Origin: Streptomyces piniterrae
GTDB taxonomy: Bacteria > Actinomycetota > Actinomycetes > Streptomycetales > Streptomycetaceae
DNA: 64,000 bases
NCBI RefSeq assembly: GCF_005048155.1
Contig: NZ_SUMB01000011.1
Span: 186,001 to 250,000 of the forward strand
Reading direction: 5' to 3'
The position numbers and the translations under genes were made by a program. How positions within the stretch are numbered: position 1 is the first letter of the stretch; every line of letters begins with the position of its first letter. This document shows, piece after piece, positions 54,649-63,260 of the stretch. Under the pieces are notes generated by a model. It ran no database searches. It had not been told where the DNA came from and saw only the letters and a program-made list of their open reading frames with translations.

Positions 54649-54654
54649 CTGCGC

Positions 54655-55380
54655 ATGACAGCGGACATGGTGGAGACGACGGAAGGCGAGACGGCGAGCG
54701 GCACCCGTGAGGCGGCCAGGGGCGCGAAGCGGGTGCGCTGGGCGCCGGGCGACCACATTTTGTGGCGTTACCGGGATAACGCCGATGCCGGAAGAATCCA
54801 CATCTGTCGCCCCATGACCGTTGTCCAGGACACTGACGAGCTGCTCGCGGTGTGGATGGCGCCGGGTACGCCCTGTATCCGGCCGGTGCTCGCCGACGGG
54901 ACGCCCGTACACCGCGAGCCGCTGTCCACCCGCTATACGAAGCCGCGCCGTACGGCCCGTGACCAGTGGTTCGGTACGGGGGTGCTGAAGCTGGCCCGGC
55001 CCGGCGACCCGTGGTCGGTGTGGCTGTTCTGGGAGCGGGGCTGGCAGTTCAAGAACTGGTACGTCAATTTGGAGGAGCCGCGGCGCCGTTGGGCGGGCGG
55101 TATCGACTCGCAGGACCATTTCCTCGATATCTGCGTCTATCCGGACCGGCACTGGGAGTGGCGGGACGAGGACGAGTTCGCGCAAGCGCAGCGGGACGGG
55201 CTGATGACGGCCGCGCAGGCCGCCGAGGTGCGCTCCGCCGGGCGGGCCGCGATCGCACACATCGGGGCGTGGGGCCGGCCGTTCCCGGACGGCTGGGAGA
55301 ACTGGCGGCCCGATCCCGCCTGGCCGGTGCCGCGGCTTCCGGAGGACTGGGATCACGCACCGGGGCATTTGCGGTCGTGA
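54655..55380 (+). CDS. DUF402 (FomD-like) domain protein
   Basis: 241 aa. The DUF402 barrel is recognisable from HILWRYRDNADAGRIHICRP (residue about 37) through WSVWLFWERGWQFKNWYVNL to the metal-site region GIDSQDHFLDICVYPDRHWE then WRDEDEFAQAQRDGLMT. Relatives include FomD of fosfomycin biosynthesis and nucleoside tri/diphosphatases, which hydrolyse CDP- or NDP-linked substrates with divalent metal. Substrate here unknown. It lies directly downstream of the repeat region and appears leaderless. Confidence 0.86.
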   Translation: MTADMVETTEGETASGTREAARGAKRVRWAPGDHILWRYRDNADAGRIHICRPMTVVQDTDELLAVWMAPGTPCIRPVLADGTPVHREPLSTRYTKPRRTARDQWFGTGVLKLARPGDPWSVWLFWERGWQFKNWYVNLEEPRRRWAGGIDSQDHFLDICVYPDRHWEWRDEDEFAQAQRDGLMTAAQAAEVRSAGRAAIAHIGAWGRPFPDGWENWRPDPAWPVPRLPEDWDHAPGHLRS

Positions 55381-55439
55381 GCGGGTGAAGTAAAGCCAAG
55401 CGGGGGGAGTGAAGGGAGCGAACGTGGAAAGGTGCGCCT

Positions 55440-55541
55440 ATGGACAAGGGTTGGGGTAAGGGTGTTTCCCGTGGTCTGGCGGAGGACGTTCCACAAGACA
55501 CTCCCGAGCCCCCTTGCTGTGCACCCGGGCTTCAAACGTAG
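55440..55541 (+). CDS. Possible 33-residue leader peptide upstream of the methyltransferase gene
   Basis: ATG at 55440 is preceded at 7 nt by GGAAAGG, the best ribosome-binding site in this gap. The frame encodes MDKGWGKGVSRG and continues for 33 residues to a TAG at 55539. That stop overlaps a -10-like TAGGAT box (55539-55544). A 10-bp inverted repeat (GCGGAGGACG at 55479-55488, CGTCCTCCGC at 55545-55554) brackets its second half, so its translation could influence RNA folding ahead of the methyltransferase gene. No homologue recognised. Confidence 0.3.
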   Translation: MDKGWGKGVSRGLAEDVPQDTPEPPCCAPGLQT

Positions 55542-55622
55542 GATCGTCCTCCGCAAGACTGCACAGGCGCAACTCCAGAACGGGAAACCGAACTTGACCG
55601 CGGTCGCAGGAGGGGCAAGGTC

Positions 55623-56306
55623 GTGAGCGCTGCCAGCTACGACAGTTATGAGGGCCTGAACCGGTTAGCACTTGACCGGGCCGGCCAGGCCGAGGCGTTC
55701 GACGCGATCGGCGACCGCTACGACGATGCTTTCCCGCACAAGGAAGGCCAGCTCGCGGCGGGCGCCTGGCTTGCCGAATCGCTGCCGGCCGGTTCGCGTG
55801 TGCTGGACCTCGGGTGCGGTACGGGTGTGCCGACCGCCCGTCAACTGTCCGATGCCGGGCATCGCGTGGTGGGGGTGGATTTCTCCCCCTCGATGATCAA
55901 ACTGGCCCGGGACAACGTCCCCGCCGCGGAATTCCACCGCCTGGACATCGCCGATCTGCGGAACGGCCGGCTCGGCGGCTCCGGCTCCTTCGACGGAATT
56001 GCCGCTTTTTTCTCACTGCTGATGCTGCCACGTGCGGAAATCCCTTACGCACTGGGCATGCTGCATGATCTGCTACGACCTGACGGGCTGCTCGCCCTGT
56101 CGATGGTCGAGGCGGATGTTGACGACTTCACCATTCCGTTCCTGGGAAACTCGATCCGGGTATCGGGTTACCTGCGGGACGACCTGCGCCGGATCGTGCA
56201 CGACGCGGGTTTCGACGTCACCGGGGAGGACTCGTTCGCGTATGCCCCGGCGAGTACGGACGTACCACCCGAAATCCAGCTCTTTCTGCACCTGCGACGC
56301 GCCTGA
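55623..56306 (+). CDS. Class I SAM-dependent methyltransferase with an in-frame TTA codon
   Basis: 227 aa, GTG at 55623 with AGGAGGGG upstream. Motif I is VLDLGCGTGVPTARQL (residues about 60-75), motif II VVGVDFSPSMIKLA; then FHRLDIADL, and DGIAAFFSLLMLPR resembles small-molecule methyltransferases. Leu15 is encoded by TTA at 55665-55667, the only TTA codon I found in any called gene here. In Streptomyces, TTA codons need the bldA tRNA and usually mark development- or antibiotic-linked genes. It is followed 87 bp later by a SpoIIE-type phosphatase gene. Methyl acceptor unknown. Confidence 0.87.
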   Translation: MSAASYDSYEGLNRLALDRAGQAEAFDAIGDRYDDAFPHKEGQLAAGAWLAESLPAGSRVLDLGCGTGVPTARQLSDAGHRVVGVDFSPSMIKLARDNVPAAEFHRLDIADLRNGRLGGSGSFDGIAAFFSLLMLPRAEIPYALGMLHDLLRPDGLLALSMVEADVDDFTIPFLGNSIRVSGYLRDDLRRIVHDAGFDVTGEDSFAYAPASTDVPPEIQLFLHLRRA

Positions 56307-56393
56307 GACGCAGCGTCAGGCGCGTCCGCACCGGCGACGCGCTTGAAACGCGGCGCGTCGGGCGCGCAGCCCCGGACGGATGGAATCCCACGC

Positions 56394-58955
56394 GTGACGG
56401 AGCACCCCACCTCCCACGAATCGCGGCGGTCGGCCTCGACCGCCGCGTCCTCGGCGTCCCCTTCGCGGGGGCCGGCCGGGGCGGCGCCGCTGGGCGCGGT
56501 CCCCGACCCGCGCAGCGCCCTGCACCAGCCCATGGCGTCCGGCTTCGCGCCGGTGCCCGCGGCCGGCTTCGCCGTGCGCGGCGGTGACGACGCCGGTATC
56601 GGCGGCGACGGCGTATGTCGTGACACGGGGGCGGCCGGCGGGCCGGCCGACGGCGCCCATGGCGAGGCGTACGACGGCGCGGACCAAGCTGTGACCGGAG
56701 GCGCGAGCGGAGGCGTGAGCGCAGGCGCGTACGGCGGTGCCGGGTCTGCCGGGTTCGCCGGTTCGGCCGTCGTTGCCGCCGCGGGCCCGGACGGCCGTGA
56801 CGGTGACGAGCCGGCCCGGGGCCACCGCGCCGCCGGGCGCGAGACGGCGGCCCATGGGGGCCCGGCCCGTGGCCGGGAGCACGGTGCGGCCGGGGCGGTC
56901 GGCCATGGCGTCCAGGCGGCGACCGGCGGCCCGCAGGACGGCGAGGGCGCCGGACGGCCGGCGCCCGCTCAGCACGCGGGGCGGTATGTGGCACGGGCCG
57001 CGCTCGGCAGCCCGGAGGCCCCGGAGCCGGGCGAGGCGCCCTTCGACGAGAACGCACGTCCTGGCGGGACGGCACGGCCCGGCGAGGGCATCGGCCGGCC
57101 GCGCGAGGGCGCCGAGGCGGGCCGGTCCACCGGAGTGCCGGTGCCCCCACAGGCGTCCCCTCCGTCCCCACCGTCCCCGCCGGCCCGTTCCGCGCATCCG
57201 CCGCAGACCGGCGAGGGCGAGGCGGCGGCCCGGCAGGCCAGCGGCGACCGGCTGCGGTTCATCGGCGCGGCGACCCGGCGGATCGCCCGGGGCATAGATC
57301 TGGACGAGATCGTGCTCGGCCTGTGCCGGGCGACGGTGCCGACGTTCGCCGACGCGATCCTGGTGTATCTGCGCGACCCGCTGCCGGTGGGCGACGAGCG
57401 GCCGACCGGTCCGGTGGTGCTGCGGCTGCGCCGTACCGACCGGATCCCGGAGGAGCCGGACACCAACGGCACCCGGCTGCCGGTGCTGCCCGCGCAGCCG
57501 GACCTGGGGCCCGCGATGGGCGGCAGCGCGGCCGAGCTGGCCGAGGTGCGGCCCGGCGGCCCGCTGGCGGAGGTGCTGCGGGGTGTGCGGCCGCTGTTCG
57601 GCGAGGCGCAGGCGGCGCGTACCGCGCTGCCCGAGCTGCTGGGTCCCGACACCCGGCTGCCCACCGGCCACCGGGTGGTCCTGGCACCGCTGCGCGGGCG
57701 CCGGCGGGTGATCGGGGCGGCGGTGTTCCTGCGCCGCCCGGACCGTCCGGCCTTCGAGCCCGACGATCTGCTGGTGGCGGCGCAGTTGGCGACGCACACC
57801 GCGCTGGGTGTGGACAAGGCGGTGCTCTACGGCCGCGAGGCGTATATCGCCGACGCGTTGCAGCGCACGATGCTGCCGGACTCGCTGCCGCAGCCCACCG
57901 GGGTGCGGCTGGCCAGCCGCTATCTGCCGGCCGCCGAGACGGCCCGGGTGGGCGGCGACTGGTATGACGCGATCCCGCTGCCGGGCAGCCGGGTGGCGCT
58001 GGTGGTCGGCGATGTCATGGGGCACTCGATGACGTCGGCGGCGATCATGGGACAGCTGCGGACGACGGCGCAGACCCTCGCCGGGCTGGATCTGCCGCCG
58101 CAGGAGGTGCTGCACCATCTCGACGAGCAGGCGCAGCGGCTGGGCACGGACCGGATGGCGACCTGCCTGTACGCGGTCTACGACCCGGTCGCGCACCGGA
58201 TCACCATCGCCAACGCCGGGCATCCGCCGCCCGTGATGCTGCACCGCGGCGGCCGTGCGGAGGTGCTGCGGGTGCCGTCGGGCGCGCCGATCGGGGTCGG
58301 CGGGGTGGACTTCGAGGCGGTGGAGCTGGACGCCCCGGCGGGCGCCACCCTCGTGCTCTACACCGACGGTCTGGTGGAGTCGCGGATCCGGGACGTGTGG
58401 ACGGGCATCGAGCAGCTGCGGGAGCGGCTGACGGAGACGGCCCGGCTGACGGGTCCCAATCCGCCGCCGCTGGAGCCGCTGTGCGACGAGGTGCTGGACA
58501 TGCTGGGGCCCGGCGACCGCGATGACGACATCGCGCTGCTGGCGGCCCGGTTCGACGGGATCGCGCCGAGCGATGTCGCGTACTGGTATCTGGATCCGAA
58601 GGCGCAGACGGCGGGGCAGGCGCGCCGGCTGGCCCGTCGGGCGCTGGCGCGCTGGGGTCTGGAGGAGCTGACCGATCAGGTGGAGCTGCTGGTCAGCGAG
58701 GTGGTGACCAATGCGGTGCGGTATGCGGAGCGGCCGGTGACGCTGCGGCTGCTGCGTACGGACGTACTGCGCTGCGAGGTCGGCGACGATGTTCCGCAGC
58801 TGCCGCGGCTGCGGCAGGCCAGGCCGTCGGACGAGGGCGGGCGGGGGCTGTATCTGGTCAACCGGATGGCACGGCGCTGGGGTGCGACCCGGCTGAGCAT
58901 GGGGAAGGTCGTCTGGTTCGAGCTGTCGATGCCGTCGGGGGCGGGGCGCGGCTAG
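56394..58955 (+). CDS. GAF-SpoIIE-HATPase serine phosphatase/anti-sigma regulator with long disordered N-terminus
   Basis: 853 aa from the GTG at 56394. Residues 1-280 are Gly/Ala/Pro/Arg-rich without predicted fold and contain no PAS domain. GAF-like domain at about 285-490; SpoIIE/PP2C phosphatase at 505-715 with GGDWYDAIPL (about 519), VVGDVMGHSM, LYTDGLVESR (655) and DRDDDIALLAARF (708). The RsbW-like ATPase at 735-850 has LLVSEVVTNAVRY and DEGGRGLYLVNRMARRWG. It should act on phosphorylated STAS antagonists in sigma-factor control. Coupling with the TTA-containing methyltransferase gene suggests a developmental input (inference). Confidence 0.88.
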   Translation: MTEHPTSHESRRSASTAASSASPSRGPAGAAPLGAVPDPRSALHQPMASGFAPVPAAGFAVRGGDDAGIGGDGVCRDTGAAGGPADGAHGEAYDGADQAVTGGASGGVSAGAYGGAGSAGFAGSAVVAAAGPDGRDGDEPARGHRAAGRETAAHGGPARGREHGAAGAVGHGVQAATGGPQDGEGAGRPAPAQHAGRYVARAALGSPEAPEPGEAPFDENARPGGTARPGEGIGRPREGAEAGRSTGVPVPPQASPPSPPSPPARSAHPPQTGEGEAAARQASGDRLRFIGAATRRIARGIDLDEIVLGLCRATVPTFADAILVYLRDPLPVGDERPTGPVVLRLRRTDRIPEEPDTNGTRLPVLPAQPDLGPAMGGSAAELAEVRPGGPLAEVLRGVRPLFGEAQAARTALPELLGPDTRLPTGHRVVLAPLRGRRRVIGAAVFLRRPDRPAFEPDDLLVAAQLATHTALGVDKAVLYGREAYIADALQRTMLPDSLPQPTGVRLASRYLPAAETARVGGDWYDAIPLPGSRVALVVGDVMGHSMTSAAIMGQLRTTAQTLAGLDLPPQEVLHHLDEQAQRLGTDRMATCLYAVYDPVAHRITIANAGHPPPVMLHRGGRAEVLRVPSGAPIGVGGVDFEAVELDAPAGATLVLYTDGLVESRIRDVWTGIEQLRERLTETARLTGPNPPPLEPLCDEVLDMLGPGDRDDDIALLAARFDGIAPSDVAYWYLDPKAQTAGQARRLARRALARWGLEELTDQVELLVSEVVTNAVRYAERPVTLRLLRTDVLRCEVGDDVPQLPRLRQARPSDEGGRGLYLVNRMARRWGATRLSMGKVVWFELSMPSGAGRG

Positions 58956-59005
58956 GGCCTGTCCGGTGGATCATGGCCTGGCCCGCCGCAGCACCGTTCC
59001 ACATA

Positions 59006-59037
59006 TTGGACCCCGTCTGGGATCGGACGGGGTCCAA
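59006..59037 (+). terminator. Terminator hairpin after SpoIIE-type gene
   Basis: Perfect 12-bp arms TTGGACCCCGTC (59006-59017) and its complement (59026-59037), 8-nt loop. Confidence 0.8.
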
Positions 59038-59147
59038 CTCTTGCCGACATGCCGTCGGGGGCGTTGACTCTGGAGTGGGACAAAAGTGAACCGAAGGGAT
59101 CTACAGCCCTCACCGTCCCATCCTCGTCGAAGGGGAGGCAGTCCTCC

Positions 59148-60611
59148 ATGACCAGCACCGCTCGCGACGTCCCGCGCACCACGAACAACGCCGGGGTCCC
59201 GGCGGAGAGCGACGAGCACTCGCTCACCGTAGGGCGCGACGGCCCGATCCTGCTGCACGACCATTACCTGATCGAGAAGATGGCCCAGTTCAACCGCGAG
59301 CGGGTCCCCGAGCGGGTGGTGCACGCCAAGGGAGCGGGCGCGTACGGCACGTTCGAAGTCACCAACGACGTCAGCCAGTTCACCAAGGCGGTCCTCTTCC
59401 AGCCCGGCAAGCAGACCGACATGCTGGCCCGCTTCTCCACGGTGGCCGGTGAACAGGGCAGCCCCGACACCTGGCGCGACCCGCGCGGCTTCGCGCTCAA
59501 GTTCTACACGGAGGTCGGCAACTACGACCTGGTCGGCAACAACACGCCGATCTTCTTCGTCCGCGACACGATCAAGTTCCAGGACTTCATCCGCTCCCAG
59601 AAGCGGCGGCCGGACAGCGGCCTGCGCGACAACGACATGCAGTGGGACTTCTGGACGCTGTCCCCGGAGTCCGCGCACATGGTCACCTGGCTGATGGGCG
59701 ACCGCGGTATCCCCAAGACGTACCGCCACATGAACGGCTACGGCTCCCACACCTACATGTGGATCAACGAGAGCGGCCAGCGGTTCTGGGTCAAGTACCA
59801 CTTCAAGACGGACCAGGGCGTCGACTTCCTCACCCAGGAGGAGGCCGACCGGCTCGCCGGGGTGGACGCCGATGTGCACCGGCGTGATCTGTACGAGGCG
59901 ATCGAGGGCGGCAACCCTCCCTCGTGGACGCTGTATGTGCAGGTCATGCCGTTCGCGGACGCCCCCGACTACCGCTTCAACCCGTTCGACCTGACCAAGG
60001 TGTGGCCGCACGGCGACTATCCGCTGATCGAGGTCGGCCGGATGACCCTCAACCGGAACCCGGACGACTACTTCATCCACATCGAGCAGGCCGCGTTCGA
60101 GCCCAGCAATCTGATCCCGGGCGTGAGCGTCTCGCCCGACAAGATGCTGCTCGGCCGGATCTTCTCCTACCCGGACACCCACCGGTACCGCATCGGCCCG
60201 AACTACGCGCAGCTGCCGCCCAACCGGCCGCACGTCCCGGTGCACTCGTACGCCAAGGACGGCTCGATGCGCTTCGACCCGGCCCGGACGGGCAGGCCGT
60301 ACGCGCCGAACTCCTACGGCGGGCCGGCCGCCGACCCCGCGCGGTTCGATCCGGCCTCCGGCTGGGAGACCAGTGGCGAGATGGTGCGCAACGCCTACTC
60401 GCTGCACCGCGAGGACGACGACTGGGGGCAGCCGGGCACGATGGTCCGCGAGGTCCTCGACGACGCGGCCCGCGACCGGCTGGTGGGCAATGTCGCCGGG
60501 CACCTCAGGAACGGGGTGAGCCGCCCGGTGCTGGAGCGCGCCCTCCAGTACTGGCGCAACATCGACAAGACCGTGGGCGACGGGATCGCCGCCGAGGTCA
60601 ACGGCGGCTGA
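59148..60611 (+). CDS. katA: Monofunctional haem catalase
   Basis: Splits hydrogen peroxide, 487 aa, small-subunit (clade 3) size. ATG at 59148 with GGGGAGG upstream. Distal His lies in RVVHAKGAGAYGTFEVT, the Asn in LVGNNTPIFFVRD, and the proximal haem-ligand Tyr in GRIFSYPDTHRYRIG. Many Streptomyces catalase genes sit beside a Fur-like catR repressor gene; none is seen here on either side. It is convergent with a penicillin-binding protein gene and shares its terminator. Confidence 0.95.
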   Translation: MTSTARDVPRTTNNAGVPAESDEHSLTVGRDGPILLHDHYLIEKMAQFNRERVPERVVHAKGAGAYGTFEVTNDVSQFTKAVLFQPGKQTDMLARFSTVAGEQGSPDTWRDPRGFALKFYTEVGNYDLVGNNTPIFFVRDTIKFQDFIRSQKRRPDSGLRDNDMQWDFWTLSPESAHMVTWLMGDRGIPKTYRHMNGYGSHTYMWINESGQRFWVKYHFKTDQGVDFLTQEEADRLAGVDADVHRRDLYEAIEGGNPPSWTLYVQVMPFADAPDYRFNPFDLTKVWPHGDYPLIEVGRMTLNRNPDDYFIHIEQAAFEPSNLIPGVSVSPDKMLLGRIFSYPDTHRYRIGPNYAQLPPNRPHVPVHSYAKDGSMRFDPARTGRPYAPNSYGGPAADPARFDPASGWETSGEMVRNAYSLHREDDDWGQPGTMVREVLDDAARDRLVGNVAGHLRNGVSRPVLERALQYWRNIDKTVGDGIAAEVNGG

Positions 60612-60624
60612 CCGGCCGCGGCAA

Positions 60625-60660
60625 CAGCACGGCCCCCGCTGCGAGGCGGGGGCCGTGCTG
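60625..60660. terminator. Terminator between katA and the PBP gene, perfect 15-bp stem
   Basis: Arms 60625-60639 and 60646-60660 exactly complementary, 6-nt loop, between convergent genes. Confidence 0.85.
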
Positions 60661-60676
60661 CATGGGGTTGAGGGAG

Positions 60677-62983
60677 CTACCCGAAGCTGGACAGGGTCTT
60701 GCCGCCGTTGCCGCCGCCGCGGCCGTCGGTGGTGCCCCCGTCGGTGGTGCCGCCGTCGGCCGTACCGCCGTCCGTGGTGCCGCCGTCCGTCGGCCAGCCG
60801 GTGGGCGGCGTGGTGGGCGTGCCCGTCGGCGGGCCGGTCGGGGTGCCCGACGGTGTGCCGGTCGGCCCGGTCGGGGTGGGCGTCGGCGTACCGCTGGGGC
60901 CCGTCGGGGTGGGCGTCGGGGTCGGTGTGGCCGGTGTGGTCGGGGTCGGGGTGGGCGTGGGGGTCACGCCCGCGCCGAGTTCGGCGTCGAGGTCGAAGTC
61001 GGCGCCGGTGTCGCCGCCGAGCGCGGCCGCCGTGTAGTCCGCCCACACCCTGGCCGGGTAGCCGCCGCCGTTGACGCGGCCGCCGCCACCGGTGCCCTTC
61101 AGCGTGACCTGGGAGCCCGCCCGGACCTTGCCGTTGGTCTCGGCGGCCTCGCCGAACATGCCGACCGCGGTGACCAGCTTGGGCGTGTAGCCCACGAACC
61201 AGGCCGACTTGTTGTCGTCGGAGGTGCCGGTCTTGCCCGCCGCCTTGTAGTCGGTGTTCTTCACGGCCTCCGAGGCGGTGCCGTCGTTGACCACACCGGT
61301 GAGCACGGAGGTGAGGGTGTCGGCGGTCCTGCGGCTGAGGACCTGGTCGCCGATGGGGTCCTTCAGCTGCTGTGCCTCGTCGACGCCGTTGGTGTTGTGC
61401 ACGGCCTTGGTGACGAGGGTCGGGGTGACCTTCCTGCCGTGGTTGTCGAGCGTGGCGTAGGCGCCCGCCATCTGGAGCGGGCTGGCGCCCATGGTGCCCA
61501 GGGTCATGGCCGGCTTGACGTCCATCTTGTCGCCGTCCATGCCCAGCCTGACCGCGGTCTTCTTGACCTCGTCCAGGCCGACGTCCTGGCCCATCTGCGC
61601 GAAGACGGCGTTGACGGAGTTGTTGGTCGCCGTCTGGACGCTGATCTTCCCGTACTGCTCCTCGTCCTCGTTGGGCGGCGCGAAGGGGATGGTGCCGCCG
61701 ACGACCGGGCGGCGGTTACGGCCGTCGTAGATCGTGTTCGGGTTGATCGGCAGGTTGTCCTGGGTCTTCGCGTCGTTCTCCATCGCGGCCGCGAGGATCA
61801 GCGGCTTGAAGGTGGAGGCGGGCTGGTAGTCGGAGCGCGTCGCGTTGTTCGTGTAGTGCTTCGGCCAGCCCGCGCCGCCGTACATCGCCACGATGTGGCC
61901 GGTCTTGGGATCCACCGACGTCGCGCCGAGCTGGGCGTCCGCGTCGACCTTGCGGCTCTTGGGCTTGAGTTCGTCGGTGAGCTTGCGCTTGACGGCCTTT
62001 TCCAGCTCCTGCTGCTTGTCCTTCTGGATGCCGAGGGTGACGGTCCAGCCGCCGAGCGCGAACTTCTTCTCGTCGACGCCCTGGGCGAAGAGTTCCTTCT
62101 TGGCCATGTCGACGAGGTAGCTGGCCTGGCCGGTGACGCCCGGCGCCGCCTTGGGGTCCTGCGGCTTGTCGAAGACCTGCTTCCGGCGCTCCTCCGGGGA
62201 GATCTTGTGCATCTCGACCATGTTGTCGAGGGTGTACGCCCAGCGCTCCTTGACCCGCTTCCTGCCGGCCTCGGTCGCGCTGGAGTAGTCGTACTGGCTC
62301 GGCGCCTGGAGCAGCGAGGCGAGATAGGCGCCCTGCGAGACGGAGAGCTTCTCGACGTCCACGCCGTAGTACGCCTGGGCGGCGGCCTGGATGCCGTACG
62401 CGCCGCGGCCGTAGTAGCTGGTGTTGATGTAGCCGGCGAGGATGTCTTCCTTGGAGAACTTGTTGTCCACCTTGAGGGAGATCACGATCTCCTGGAGCTT
62501 GCGGGAGACCGTCTGCTCCTGGCTCAGGTAGTAGTTCTTGACGTACTGCTGGGTGATCGTCGAGCCGCCCTGCTTGCCCTCGCCCATGAGGGTGTTGAGG
62601 ATGCCGCGGAAGGTGCCCTTGAGGTCGACGCCGGAGTCCTCGAAGAAGGTCTTGTTCTCGGCGGCGACGAAGGTGAACTGGACCTTCCGCGGTATTCGGC
62701 TGAGCGGGACGTTCTCGCGGTTGACGCCGGCCCGGGCCAGGACCTTGCCGTCGGCGTACTTGTAGACGTTGCCCTGCTTGGTGGCCTGCTCGTTGCCGTC
62801 CTCGGGGACGTCGACGTACAGGTAGAGGCCGATGAAGCCGAGCATGCCCAGCAGGATGACGCCGAGGAACGTCCCGAGGATCTTCTTCCAGGTGAAGAGG
62901 CGGCGTATGACGCTCTTCTGCTGTTTCGGTTTGGCTCGGCGAGCGCTCCCCTGTCGCGCCCGTCTCGCGTCCGCTCGGCCCAT
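60677..62983 (-). CDS. Bifunctional class A penicillin-binding protein
   Basis: Peptidoglycan glycosyltransferase/transpeptidase, 768 aa from the ATG at 62983 (GGAG 11 nt upstream). A basic cytoplasmic tail (QGSARRAKPKQQKS) precedes one membrane helix (GTFLGVILLGMLGFIGLYLY). The GT51 domain (about 85-255) has FVAAENKTFFEDSG, GGSTITQQYVKN and RKLQEIVISLKVD. The transpeptidase domain (about 350-640) has STFK (active Ser), SVN and KTGT. The last 100 residues are (TP)n and TDGG repeats, probably a wall-spanning flexible tail. It corresponds in type to PonA-like enzymes for growth or sporulation septa. Confidence 0.93.
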   Translation of the reverse strand: MGRADARRARQGSARRAKPKQQKSVIRRLFTWKKILGTFLGVILLGMLGFIGLYLYVDVPEDGNEQATKQGNVYKYADGKVLARAGVNRENVPLSRIPRKVQFTFVAAENKTFFEDSGVDLKGTFRGILNTLMGEGKQGGSTITQQYVKNYYLSQEQTVSRKLQEIVISLKVDNKFSKEDILAGYINTSYYGRGAYGIQAAAQAYYGVDVEKLSVSQGAYLASLLQAPSQYDYSSATEAGRKRVKERWAYTLDNMVEMHKISPEERRKQVFDKPQDPKAAPGVTGQASYLVDMAKKELFAQGVDEKKFALGGWTVTLGIQKDKQQELEKAVKRKLTDELKPKSRKVDADAQLGATSVDPKTGHIVAMYGGAGWPKHYTNNATRSDYQPASTFKPLILAAAMENDAKTQDNLPINPNTIYDGRNRRPVVGGTIPFAPPNEDEEQYGKISVQTATNNSVNAVFAQMGQDVGLDEVKKTAVRLGMDGDKMDVKPAMTLGTMGASPLQMAGAYATLDNHGRKVTPTLVTKAVHNTNGVDEAQQLKDPIGDQVLSRRTADTLTSVLTGVVNDGTASEAVKNTDYKAAGKTGTSDDNKSAWFVGYTPKLVTAVGMFGEAAETNGKVRAGSQVTLKGTGGGGRVNGGGYPARVWADYTAAALGGDTGADFDLDAELGAGVTPTPTPTPTTPATPTPTPTPTGPSGTPTPTPTGPTGTPSGTPTGPPTGTPTTPPTGWPTDGGTTDGGTADGGTTDGGTTDGRGGGNGGKTLSSFG

Positions 62984-63260
62984 CGCTTCAGCAACTCCAG
63001 TCGTTCCGCCCCCAGAAAACTCAGCTGTCGAAGCTAACACCGCATCTGTCAACAAATACTCATCGATCAAGGCTTTTCCCGACGTGACAAACAGCACCCG
63101 ACCTGGGGGCAACCGGGGACCGGGGGTAAACCGTCGGCCCGCGTTCGCACTGGACAGCCGGGGGCCCGACCCTTAATCTGCTATCAGTTTGCTAGACCAG
63201 CGACATCACACAATGCGGTGGACATCACGCACGCCACCGCGCACGAGAAACGGGGACCCC

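Larger units (their letters stand above)
53988..54654. other. 667-bp gene-free region filled with repeats
   Basis: No gene. From left to right: the second copy of the CCCCTAGGGG dispersed repeat, a 9-bp tandem array, a degenerate array of 25-40 bp units sharing CGGCTTCGGCCCC, a 27-bp tandem array, then the leaderless promoter of the DUF402 gene. Apparent collagen-like open frames here are by-products of repeats whose length is a multiple of three. Confidence 0.75.
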
